This document shows, piece after piece, positions 34,858 to 42,618 of a DNA stretch of 64,000 nt. A program made the position numbers and the translations under genes. The stretch spans positions 1 to 64,000 of the forward strand of contig JAIOJV010000077.1 of the NCBI GenBank assembly GCA_019911805.1. Direction: 5' to 3'. This DNA comes from Gammaproteobacteria bacterium (GTDB taxonomy: Bacteria; Pseudomonadota; Gammaproteobacteria; Thiohalobacterales; Thiohalobacteraceae). The notes under the pieces are model-generated. The model was given only the letters and a program-made list of their open reading frames with translations, searched no databases and was not told the origin of the DNA. Within the stretch, counting starts at the first letter, position 1. Each line of letters begins with the position of its first letter.

Positions 34858-35274
34858 ATGAATAGCTACAATAACACGCTGGCAACGATAGTCGCTCTAA
34901 TTACTTTCAGCATACTCACGGGTTGTGCCACGATGGGCAGTGATCTCATCCGTGACCATACCGTGAAAATCGAAAAGGTCTCTTCTGCACGTGGCACAAT
35001 TGGATTCGTAAGTGTCATTCAGGAAGGAGATGAGGTCACGCTGCGCGGTGAGGTGAGACGCCGGCCAGTCGGGCGGGGTCCCATCCCGGGGCATATTGAT
35101 GTTGAAGTGCTTGATCCCTCAGGTACTACGCTGGAGCAGATGAACACCAGTTATCGGAGGCACAGTATCAAGTCCCGATACGCAAAGTTTTATACAAAAT
35201 TGGGAAAAATTCCGCCATCGGGAAGTACCATCCGGGTGACGCACCACTATGCAAATTCCCATGAATCGTTATAA
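34858..35274 (+). CDS. Small lipoprotein of metal cargo
   Basis: A 138-residue protein with a lipoprotein signal (LTGC at about residues 20-23). The mature part is mainly beta-strand (GFVSVIQEGDEVTLRGEVRR, then HIDVEVLDPSGTT), as for a small beta-sandwich. CAGGAG lies 11 nt ahead of the ATG at 34858. It lies 31 bp after czcA, so it belongs to the efflux operon. No family is recognised; similar small lipoproteins occur near czc genes and may bind metal or stabilise the pump. Confidence 0.7.
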   Translation: MNSYNNTLATIVALITFSILTGCATMGSDLIRDHTVKIEKVSSARGTIGFVSVIQEGDEVTLRGEVRRRPVGRGPIPGHIDVEVLDPSGTTLEQMNTSYRRHSIKSRYAKFYTKLGKIPPSGSTIRVTHHYANSHESL

Positions 35275-35359
35275 GAGAAGTCGGAGATTTATTCGTTCGG
35301 TTGGCTAATAAACAATATGAAATATAGTACATTCAAGGAAGAGAAGCGGCGTCTTCGAA

Positions 35360-35382
35360 GACTCTATAGCAATAGGGCTCAC
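35360..35382 (+). promoter_or_regulatory. Weak MerR-type operator candidate
   Basis: ACTCTATAGCAATAGGGCT just before the P-type ATPase start resembles CadR/PbrR-type operators with an imperfect CTAT/ATAG dyad. A neighbouring GTCTTCGAAGAC palindrome (35351-35362) adds symmetry. No merR-type gene lies nearby, so the assignment is tentative. Confidence 0.3.
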
Positions 35383-35386
35383 CACT

Positions 35387-37738
35387 ATGGCAAATAAATT
35401 CCACAACAAATCACAACCCGAGGTCCTTCATTGCCGCATCGAAGGCATGGATTGTCCTGATTGCGCCACCAAGGTCGAGAAGGTGGTGAGTGAGTTACCA
35501 GGGGTGACTGAGGTCCATGTCGACTTCGCCGGAGAAACCTTGTCGGCACAGGTGCTTTCACCCGATGGAGTAGATCGGGTACGCGACACGGTGCGCACAT
35601 TGGGTTACGGCATCGTTGAGGGTGCCCATCGGGTCACGAGCGTGTTGCGTGTTGAGGGCATGGATTGTGCGGAAGAAACGGCGCTGGTGGAAAAGGCACT
35701 AACCGGATTGCCGGGATTGGAGCGATTTGAGGTCAACCTGATGACCGAGCGTTTAACCGTGGTCCATGACAACATCATCTTGCCGGCTGGGCATTTGATC
35801 GCTGCCTTGGATAGAGTGGGCCTCAAGGCGGTGCCATTCGGTGAGTCGAGGGAGGTCGTCGGCTTCTGGCTACGTTATGGCAGACTGGTCTCAACCCTCG
35901 CAGCGGGTGTATTCACCGCCATTGGTTTGGCGCTGCATTTCATCCAACCTGCCAGCCCGTGGGAAAAGCTGGTATATGCGCTGGCCATCCTGATTGGTGG
36001 CTGGTTCATTGCTCGCAAGGGCGTCGCGGCCGCGCGCCACGGCGCGCTGGATATGAATTTTCTGATGAGTGTCGCCGTGGTTGGTGCGTTGTTCATTGAT
36101 GCGTGGGATGAGGCGGCCATGGTGGTGTTCCTGTTCGCGCTCGCCCAGCTGCTCGAAGGCCGTGCCATGGATCGCGCCCGGCATGCCGTGCGTGCCCTGA
36201 TGGAACTGGCGCCACCCGTGGCGCGCGTGTTGCGTGAAGGCAAGGAGGTCACCGTCGCGGTGGACGAGGCCCAGATCGATGACCTGTTCCGATTGCGACC
36301 CGGCGAGAAGGTACCGCTGGACGGCGAGATTGTGATTGGTCATTCAGCCATTAACCAGGCCCCCATCACCGGCGAGTCCGTGCCGGTGGATAAAGCGCCG
36401 GGTGACAGCGTTTACGCGGGGTCCATCAATGGTGAAGGGAGCCTCGACGTGCGGGTGACGCATAAGGCGGCCGACACCACCCTGGCGCACATCATTCATC
36501 TGATCGAAGAGGCACAAGCGGCGCGCGCACCGTCCCAGGCCTTTGTTGATCGCTTTGCACGGATCTATACGCCGATTGTGCTGATACTGGCTGCCCTGAT
36601 TACCTTGCTGCCGCCGTTACTGTTTGGCCAGCCTTTCGGTGATTGGTTCTATCGTGCCCTGGTGCTATTGGTCATCGCCTGCCCCTGCGCCCTCGTGATC
36701 TCCACGCCGGTGGCCATCGTTTCCGGGTTGGCGCGAGGAGCACGCGCGGGTGTGTTGATCAAGGGCGGGGTACACCTGGAGAATGTCGGGCATCTAAAAG
36801 CGCTTGCCATCGACAAGACCGGCACGCTCACGGAAGGCAAGCCACGAGTACGGCATGTCGAGGTGATCAATGCGACTGCAGAGGAAGATCTGGTTCGCAT
36901 TGCGGCCACTCTGGAATCCCGTTCCGAGCACCCCCTAGCACAGGCAATACTCGAGCATGCTCAATCTATGGAAGTACATACGGAACCGGTCGAAAATTTC
37001 CAGGCCCTGACGGGGCGTGGTGTTCAGGGGCGTATTCAAGGGCAAGATTACCTGTTGGGAAATCACCGCCTGTTCGAAGAACGGGGCTTGTGTTCACCTG
37101 CAGTCGAGGCCGTACTGGACAAGCACGAGGCCGAGGGAGAAACCGTGGTCATCCTGGGCGATCAGAATATGATCATGGGTTTCATAGCGATCGCTGACAA
37201 GCCTAGGCCTGAGGCGAAAAGCAGCCTGGAACGAGTACGTCGTTTTGGCATTCAACACATCGTGATGCTGACTGGCGACAACCGGCGCACCGCACAGGCC
37301 ATCGCAGGTGAGCTGGGTATCGACGAAGCCAGGGCCGAGTTACTACCTGAGGACAAGGTGCAGGCAGTCAAGGACCTCGTTGCGCAACACATAAAGGTTG
37401 GCATGGTCGGCGACGGTGTCAATGATGCCCCGGCTATGGCCGCGGCAACGACGGGTATTGCCATGGGTGCGGCTGGATCAGACGCTGCCCTGGAAACGGC
37501 GGATTTGGTGTTGATGAGTGACGATCTCAGCCGGCTGCCATTTGCCATCCATTTATCCCGATCGACATTGCGGGTTATCCAGGAGAACATCACTATAGCT
37601 CTAGGTCTAAAGGCGATTTTCCTCGTTCTGGCTGTGCTTGGGCATGCCACATTGTGGATGGCAGTGTTTGCCGATATGGGAGCGAGCCTGATCGTAATCG
37701 TAAATAGCTTGCGGTTGCTCAGAATAGGAGACAGTTGA
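35387..37738 (+). CDS. cadA: Zn/Cd/Pb-exporting P-type ATPase (CadA/ZntA)
   Basis: A 783-residue P1B-ATPase. Two N-terminal heavy-metal domains: the first has GMDCPDC, the second GMDCAEE with a single Cys. Membrane helices carry the CPC motif in IACPCALVISTPVA, which selects soft divalent metals. The phosphorylation site DKTGTLT, the TGES actuator loop (ITGESVPVDK) and the hinge GDGVNDAPA are all present. The protein pumps metal from cytoplasm to periplasm, where the CzcCBA pump could take over. Confidence 0.94.
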   Translation: MANKFHNKSQPEVLHCRIEGMDCPDCATKVEKVVSELPGVTEVHVDFAGETLSAQVLSPDGVDRVRDTVRTLGYGIVEGAHRVTSVLRVEGMDCAEETALVEKALTGLPGLERFEVNLMTERLTVVHDNIILPAGHLIAALDRVGLKAVPFGESREVVGFWLRYGRLVSTLAAGVFTAIGLALHFIQPASPWEKLVYALAILIGGWFIARKGVAAARHGALDMNFLMSVAVVGALFIDAWDEAAMVVFLFALAQLLEGRAMDRARHAVRALMELAPPVARVLREGKEVTVAVDEAQIDDLFRLRPGEKVPLDGEIVIGHSAINQAPITGESVPVDKAPGDSVYAGSINGEGSLDVRVTHKAADTTLAHIIHLIEEAQAARAPSQAFVDRFARIYTPIVLILAALITLLPPLLFGQPFGDWFYRALVLLVIACPCALVISTPVAIVSGLARGARAGVLIKGGVHLENVGHLKALAIDKTGTLTEGKPRVRHVEVINATAEEDLVRIAATLESRSEHPLAQAILEHAQSMEVHTEPVENFQALTGRGVQGRIQGQDYLLGNHRLFEERGLCSPAVEAVLDKHEAEGETVVILGDQNMIMGFIAIADKPRPEAKSSLERVRRFGIQHIVMLTGDNRRTAQAIAGELGIDEARAELLPEDKVQAVKDLVAQHIKVGMVGDGVNDAPAMAAATTGIAMGAAGSDAALETADLVLMSDDLSRLPFAIHLSRSTLRVIQENITIALGLKAIFLVLAVLGHATLWMAVFADMGASLIVIVNSLRLLRIGDS

Positions 37739-37848
37739 ATCGTATCGGTTCTTGGACAGGCGCGTTCACGAGGCCGGCACTTTTGCATCAGGGCGACACC
37801 TTGTGCCATGTAACAAGCAGAGACACCTGAGCTATTGTCAGAGGGGGT

Positions 37849-37863
37849 GGTTACAGTGTAACC
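37849..37863. repeat. 15-bp palindrome, copy 3 (right edge of cargo 2)
   Basis: GGTTACAGTGTAACC, identical to the copy at 21301, lies 110 bp after the P-type ATPase stop and before the next backbone segment. With flanking T and A the palindrome extends to 17 bp here. Confidence 0.85.
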
Positions 37864-37928
37864 ATCCTGCCAATGTCCGGCGTGCTACATTACCGCTACC
37901 TTCTCCACCGTCCGTCGAATCAGAATTG

Positions 37929-38171
37929 AGGCTGTCCACAGAGTCCACAGGTCCTGCCCGCCACGGTGTAGCGAGCTTCTCACTCGCGCAGCCAAGGGCG
38001 GGGCCGCGAACAGCGGCGCCTGTGGACCCCTGTGGGTCAGGCCAATTCGTTCTGAAAGCCTGCGCGAATAACAAACTTCAAGCTGCATGACAGGCGAGAG
38101 CCTGGCGGGCAGCTTGAATTGCAGCGAAGCGCCCTCGTCACTAGCGAGCACAGCGGGGTAGTGACGAGGGC
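37929..38171. other. Inverted-repeat-rich noncoding region
   Basis: The 768 bp from 37739 to 38505 hold no gene. This part is packed with inverted repeats: TGTCCACAG/CTGTGGAC-type arms (about 37934 and 38018), GGCCGC/GCGGC (about 37990-38015), CAAGCTGC/GCAGCTTG (about 38079-38117) and a perfect 13-bp pair GCCCTCGTCACTA/TAGTGACGAGGGC (38131-38143, 38159-38171). Such density suggests an origin (oriT or oriV) or a folded RNA; no nic consensus was recognised. Confidence 0.5.
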
Positions 38172-38266
38172 GGCAAACCTGGAAACGACGCGGCTTTGCG
38201 GCTGGATTTCGGCGTGACGGGCGCGTGATGCGTTCTTATACTGCCGCCCTCTGATCGATTTTAACC

Positions 38267-38505
38267 GTGGCCACTGCGTGTACAGTGGCAATTGAGCGCA
38301 CCCGGACCATTAGACGCGCTACGGCTTTTTGCCGTTGGTCCATCTTCCAGCCAGAACGGACCGCAAGGTCTGCTTTATCCGCAGGCGCCAGCCTGCATCC
38401 ACTCAACGAGCCGAGACGACCACCAAAGGTGATGTTGTCGACGCTTATATTCCACAAACCGCGGAAATGTATTTCCGCCTCATTAAAAGGAGGTGATATC
38501 TAACC
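38267..38505 (+). ncRNA. Structured leader L4, candidate radC-type RNA motif
   Basis: Elements in order: GCCACTG/CAGTGGC (38270-38289); an ACGGC/GCCGT hairpin followed by GGTCCATCTT (38337-38346); GCAGGC/GCCTGC; CACAAACC (38453-38460) joined to the hairpin GCGGAAATGTATTTCCGC (38461-38478); then AGGAGGTGAT, a near-perfect anti-Shine-Dalgarno match. The order matches leader L1. It precedes a 43-codon frame and the Integrase_1 gene, an association reported for the radC RNA motif. Confidence 0.6.
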
Positions 38506-38637
38506 ATGATCGAAGAACGCCCATCTATGGGTATGTTGGTCTACGCGGACCAACCCCAACAGGGGGAACCCGCGTTGCCTGTGACCAGGCACATTCAGGT
38601 CGAATGGGAGTGGTGTCCCATGACTGTTCCGCGTTAG
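38506..38637 (+). CDS. Possible 43-residue protein after leader L4
   Basis: AGGAGGTGAT lies 8-17 nt upstream of this ATG, the strongest ribosome-binding site in the ICE. The peptide begins MIEERPSMGMLVYADQPQ and ends VEWEWCPMTVPR. Protein-like sequence (DPDGYGPWVVRN) continues in a neighbouring frame up to 38702, so the gene may be longer and frameshifted, or translation may enter the recombinase gene region. The DNA also forms several small hairpins (TTGGTC/GACCAA, TGCCTG/CAGGCA, TCCGC/GCGGA), so it could instead be part of the leader RNA. Confidence 0.4.
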   Translation: MIEERPSMGMLVYADQPQQGEPALPVTRHIQVEWEWCPMTVPR

Positions 38638-38698
38638 CGGACCCCGACGGCTACGGCCCCTGGGTGGTCAGAAACACTTACCTGAAAACGAGAACACT

Positions 38699-39565
38699 AT
38701 GAGAGAACTGAACTACCAACTCAAACAACTCTGCCGGCGGAATCGTGACGGCAGTTACAGAACACAGGCGGATCGGGAACGTCAGTTGACGCTGATCGCC
38801 AACCAGCTCCGTGCACTGGGTTATCGAAAGATGAACGCACAGTCGTTGAAACCGAAACATGTTGAAGCATTGGTGAAGCACTGGCAGGAAGGGGACCTAT
38901 CGGTCGGCGCCATTAAGAACCGGTTGACCGTCATCCGGTGGTGGGCGCAAAAGGTCAATCGTCAGAATGTCGTGGCTCGATCGAACGATCATTACGGTAT
39001 CCCGGATCGTCAATTCGTGACCAACCTATCGAAGGCGCAGACGGTGACAGCACTGGATCTGGAAAAGGTCCGCGATCAGCATGTGCGGATGAGTCTGGAA
39101 TTGCAGCAGGCCTTCGGCCTGCGGCGCGAAGAGGCCATGAAGTTTCAGCCGAGCTTCGCAGATCGAGGCGACCACATTGCACTCAAGGAGAGCTGGACCA
39201 AGGGAGGAAAATCACGTGTGATCCCACTGCGAAACGAGGCGCAACGTGCGGTGCTTAACCGTGCGGCTTTACTCGCCGGAAGGGGTTCTCTTATCCCCAG
39301 TTCGCGCAACTACCGACAACAACTCCGGATCTACGAGCGACATACCGCCAATGCCGGTCTTTCAAAAATGCACGGCCTGCGACATGCCTATGCGCAACAG
39401 CGATACCGTGAGTTGACCGGATGGATGGCACCGGCGGCAGGCGGTCCAACCGTCAAGGCACTGACCCATGAACAAAAGACCATCGACCGGCAGGCGCGAC
39501 TGACGATCAGCCAGGAACTGGGACACGAACGCGAGCAGATCACATCGATCTATCTTGGTCGTTGA
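38699..39565 (+). CDS. Integrase_1-type tyrosine recombinase
   Basis: A 288-residue protein with an N-terminal SAM-like core-binding domain (about 1-90, Phage_integr_N type) and a catalytic domain. Catalytic parts: Arg in QQAFGLRREEAM, KGGKSRVIPL (the beta-hairpin Lys), HGLRHAYAQ (HxxR), LGHEREQITSIYLGR at the C-terminus with His and Tyr. Such Integrase_1 proteins occur in ICEs apart from the main integrase; target sites are unknown. It follows a long structured leader. Confidence 0.82.
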   Translation: MRELNYQLKQLCRRNRDGSYRTQADRERQLTLIANQLRALGYRKMNAQSLKPKHVEALVKHWQEGDLSVGAIKNRLTVIRWWAQKVNRQNVVARSNDHYGIPDRQFVTNLSKAQTVTALDLEKVRDQHVRMSLELQQAFGLRREEAMKFQPSFADRGDHIALKESWTKGGKSRVIPLRNEAQRAVLNRAALLAGRGSLIPSSRNYRQQLRIYERHTANAGLSKMHGLRHAYAQQRYRELTGWMAPAAGGPTVKALTHEQKTIDRQARLTISQELGHEREQITSIYLGR

Positions 39566-39650
39566 CAGGCCGATCGAGAAACCGCGCTGATGACTGAATA
39601 GATTTCCCGTTTCAAGTCTTGGTAAGCGGCGCAATGATAGCGGCTCAAAT

Positions 39651-40196
39651 ATGAATGAGAATTTTTGTTTTCACACGATTGAGACTGATTTGAATATGAA
39701 GATCCACATGCCTCGTAATTTCCGGTCATCACTTGTCTTTGTGTTTGGTGTGATGGGCCCATGTGTAGCCATTAGCCAGCAACTGCATGCCAGTGAAGTA
39801 CAGGTCGGCAGATATTCGGCGCTGCGCGCCATGCCGACCGTCGCACAGGCAGACTTGCTGTCTACGACCATCACTATCCGGTTTCCAGAACGCATTCAGA
39901 CGCTCGGTGAAGCGGTGCACTACCTCTTGCAGCGTAGCGGTTACCGGTTGGCGGACCACGACGCAGCGAATCCCGCAACGGCAGACTTGTTGGCGCTGTC
40001 TTTGCCCGCCGTACACCGAAACCTCGGGCCCATCTTATTGAAGCAAGCATTGGAGACACTGGTAGGACCTGTGTTTCGCCTGGTGCAGGATCCGGTGCAT
40101 CGGCTGATCTCATTTGAATTATGCATGCCGGTTAGGACAGCCACGCACGAACCGGATCCCAGTTTGAAAACAGAGGACCCGCAAGATGGAGAATGA
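39651..40196 (+). CDS. PilL-like / TIGR03748 family protein
   Basis: A 181-residue exported protein resembling the N-terminal part of ICE PilL proteins (TIGR03748). A signal segment (FVFGVMGPCVAISQQ) precedes VGRYSALRAMPTVAQADLL, ITIRFPERIQTLGEAVHYLL and RSGYRLAD, which are the conserved blocks. It likely belongs to the type IV pilus or mating apparatus in the periplasm. The start is uncertain: 39651, 39696 and 39708 are all in frame and none has a good SD. It overlaps the next gene by 11 bp. Confidence 0.7.
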   Translation: MNENFCFHTIETDLNMKIHMPRNFRSSLVFVFGVMGPCVAISQQLHASEVQVGRYSALRAMPTVAQADLLSTTITIRFPERIQTLGEAVHYLLQRSGYRLADHDAANPATADLLALSLPAVHRNLGPILLKQALETLVGPVFRLVQDPVHRLISFELCMPVRTATHEPDPSLKTEDPQDGE

Positions 40197-40974
40197 GACA
40201 CAGGTGGAGCAGCCGGATAACCGGGAGCGGAATGCCGTGCACGAGAAGAACAAAGTACAAGCAAAGTCGGCCCGGTCATCGAAAAAGACGATCCTGGTAG
40301 CCGTCGTGATCAGTGTGATCACGATCGGCGCGCTCGCGATAGTGCGGGGCCAGATCGACAGCCCGCGGAAAGAAGCAGCGGCGGTTGGGCAGAGTGTGGC
40401 GGCGCTCGACAAGACAATGGCGAGTGGCATCGGTGCGGATATCGATGGCATGACCATCGGCAAGACCCCTCCACAGACCGGTGGGACGTTCGATACGATC
40501 GAGCGCAGCATCGGAAGTCTGACAGAGCGGATCAGCCAGTGGTTCGATTCCTTACGGGCCGATCATTCGAGCATGAATCAGGAGCTATCTGGATTGGCCA
40601 ATACTGTGAGCGCGATTCATGAGTCGGTCGCAGAGTTGCGTAAAGGTAACGAGGATCTCAAACTACGCATCGACGCCGCGCAGTCCCGATTACAGGCCAT
40701 CGCCAAAGACGTGCGCGGACTCAAGATCGCAGCGAAAAAACAGGTGGCGAAGAAGCAAAAATCCGCAGCGGCAAAGCCGCCGTTTCACATCGACGCCATC
40801 GACTTGTGGGACGACGCTGTCTACGTGGCAATCTCCCAGGACGGTCGAGTCACTTTCTTACGTGAAGGTGAGCAACGGTCCGGTTGGAATGTGACACATA
40901 TCGATCGGGCAAAGGGGCAGGTCGCGTTTCGTGGTCCTGCAGGACAGGATTATTCGGCATCGTTACGGAGGTAA
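40186..40974 (+). CDS. Membrane-anchored coiled-coil transfer protein
   Basis: A 262-residue protein: a charged N-terminus, one membrane helix (about 36-53, TILVAVVISVITIGALAIV), a coiled-coil periplasmic region (about 100-185, DTIERSIGSLTERISQW and onward), a Lys/Ala-rich linker and a small C-terminal domain (AVYVAISQDGRVTFLREGE). The layout resembles inner-membrane scaffold proteins of conjugation or type IV pilus systems such as PilP/TraP. No family name is certain. It overlaps the previous gene and abuts the next. Confidence 0.6.
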   Translation: MENETQVEQPDNRERNAVHEKNKVQAKSARSSKKTILVAVVISVITIGALAIVRGQIDSPRKEAAAVGQSVAALDKTMASGIGADIDGMTIGKTPPQTGGTFDTIERSIGSLTERISQWFDSLRADHSSMNQELSGLANTVSAIHESVAELRKGNEDLKLRIDAAQSRLQAIAKDVRGLKIAAKKQVAKKQKSAAAKPPFHIDAIDLWDDAVYVAISQDGRVTFLREGEQRSGWNVTHIDRAKGQVAFRGPAGQDYSASLRR

Positions 40975-40979
40975 TGCCA

Positions 40980-41276
40980 ATGGAAGTGTTTGTTGCGATT
41001 CTTTTGTTCTTCGGCGCCTTCTCAATAGGTTCTGCAACCAGTGATGATGCGGATGATGATCCTGCAGGCGTGGAAATATCTACGGCGGTGAATGTGAAAC
41101 AAGACCTGCCAGGTAAAGGTGCTGAAGCAGGAGGTGTTGAGCATACGCAATTACCAGACTGTTTGGCAGACCGTCACTTTGTTATCTATCGAGATCTAAC
41201 CGCTGCATATAAAAACAAGAAGGAGACAGCGACGATAGGTGCTAGCGATAGTGAGGAAGCGTACCCGGATGAGTAA
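40980..41276 (+). CDS. Hypothetical small exported protein
   Basis: A 98-residue protein with a short hydrophobic N-terminus (VFVAILLFFGAFSIGSA) and an acidic mature part with a Cys. GGAGG lies about 8 nt upstream of ATG 40980; ATG 40974 is an alternative. Its end overlaps the following gene by 8 bp, consistent with one operon. I do not recognise the family; from its place it is a transfer-apparatus accessory. Confidence 0.55.
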   Translation: MEVFVAILLFFGAFSIGSATSDDADDDPAGVEISTAVNVKQDLPGKGAEAGGVEHTQLPDCLADRHFVIYRDLTAAYKNKKETATIGASDSEEAYPDE

Positions 41277-42042
41277 TCAATTGAAGTTGGCAAGTCTGAT
41301 ACTGGCGCTTGTGATATCGGTTCCGGCATTCGCCGTAGAGGTGTCCGGCACCCAGGTGAAGGAATCCGACAACAGTGTTTCGGCAACGGATGAAAATACA
41401 TTGACGTCATCGGAGCGGGCACGTTCCCGTTTATGGGAACTGTCGGAAACGGAATGGCGTCGCTACAAACAATTGATGCAGGGCATTCGCGGCAGCATCA
41501 GCCCGTCGACGATCTCACCCATCGAGGTATTGGGAATTCATGCCCGTGACCAGGGTGAGCGTCGTCGTTATGCCGAGCTGTGGACACGCGCCATGCGCGA
41601 GGATGTGAGCCGGATATTGGCTTTTCAGCGTGCGTACGATGAGGCCGGAAAGCGCTTGTATCCGAATGAACAGTTGATCGATATCGATCGTTTGCCACGC
41701 GCCGACAAGACGAGTTTGTTGCAGCCTGGAGACCGGGTGCTTTTCTTCACCCGGACGGATTGCCCTGTCTGTGATGCATTGCTGGGAAAGCTCCTCAAAC
41801 GCATTGATGCGGTGACGGGTATCGATATCTATATCGCTGGCGTGAAGTCCGGTGATGACCAGGCGGTGAGAGATTGGGCGGCCGGTCATTCGATCAAACC
41901 CGAGTGGGTGCGCAGTCGCCGTGTCACCCTCAACCACGAGGCGGGTGTACTCGAGAGACTCACTCAGGGGAAAGGAAAGATACCTTATATATTAAGACGG
42001 CAGGGGAAGGACCTGTCGGTGCTTCACGCCTCGGAGCTCTGA
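41269..42042 (+). CDS. ICE protein TIGR03759 (PFL_4693), thioredoxin-like
   Basis: A 257-residue exported protein of the TIGR03759 type. A signal peptide (LASLILALVISVPAFAVE) is followed by a helical domain (LWELSETEWRRYKQLMQG, HARDQGERRRYAELW) and a thioredoxin-like part with FFTRTDCPVCDALL. The CPVC active site suggests disulfide formation or isomerisation for secreted transfer proteins. The ATG at 41269 follows GAGGAAG. Confidence 0.88.
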   Translation: MSNQLKLASLILALVISVPAFAVEVSGTQVKESDNSVSATDENTLTSSERARSRLWELSETEWRRYKQLMQGIRGSISPSTISPIEVLGIHARDQGERRRYAELWTRAMREDVSRILAFQRAYDEAGKRLYPNEQLIDIDRLPRADKTSLLQPGDRVLFFTRTDCPVCDALLGKLLKRIDAVTGIDIYIAGVKSGDDQAVRDWAAGHSIKPEWVRSRRVTLNHEAGVLERLTQGKGKIPYILRRQGKDLSVLHASEL

Positions 42043-42044
42043 CT

Positions 42045-42593
42045 ATGGTTCGGGCACGACCCATGGGCGTTTGGCTTGGTGCCGTGCTCGGGGTCGTCTG
42101 GTCGACAGCCGGGTGGAGCGGAGAAAACGTGCCAAACGGTTACCGCGCAATCGCGGCCGAATACGAAATTCCCTATTCGGTTCTGTACGCCATCGCCCTG
42201 GCGGAAAGTGGCATGGGTTCGAACGACAATAGCATTCGTCGTCCATGGCCATGGACGCTCAATGTCGCCGGACGCGGACATTATTATTCTTCGCGCAAAA
42301 GTGCGTGGCATGCTCTCAATTATTTTCTCGCCCGCGGTGAGCAATCCATTGATATTGGCCTGATGCAGGTCAGCTGGAAGTATCACAAAGACAAGTTGGG
42401 CAACACCTGGCAGGCGCTGGATCCGTATCACAACTTGCGGATCGCGGCAGTGATCTTACAGGACTGTTTCAAGCAGCGGCGCGATTGGTGGGCCAGCGTT
42501 GGTTGCTATCACTCCCCTAAGAGTTCGGTGCGTGCGCAACGCTACCGACTACGGGTCGTCGGTCATTGGCAGCGGCTGGAAGTAAACGGGTAA
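42045..42593 (+). CDS. Lytic transglycosylase of the transfer system
   Basis: A 182-residue exported murein hydrolase. After a signal segment (WLGAVLGVVWSTAGWS) the catalytic Glu lies in LYAIALAESGMGSN, and IGLMQVSW and DPYHNLRIAAVIL are the further SLT motifs. Such enzymes open the cell wall for the type IV secretion channel. It begins 2 bp after the TIGR03759 gene. Length fits ICE-borne transglycosylases. Confidence 0.9.
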   Translation: MVRARPMGVWLGAVLGVVWSTAGWSGENVPNGYRAIAAEYEIPYSVLYAIALAESGMGSNDNSIRRPWPWTLNVAGRGHYYSSRKSAWHALNYFLARGEQSIDIGLMQVSWKYHKDKLGNTWQALDPYHNLRIAAVILQDCFKQRRDWWASVGCYHSPKSSVRAQRYRLRVVGHWQRLEVNG

Positions 42594-42618
42594 CACATCC
42601 AAATGGCGAGGCAATACA

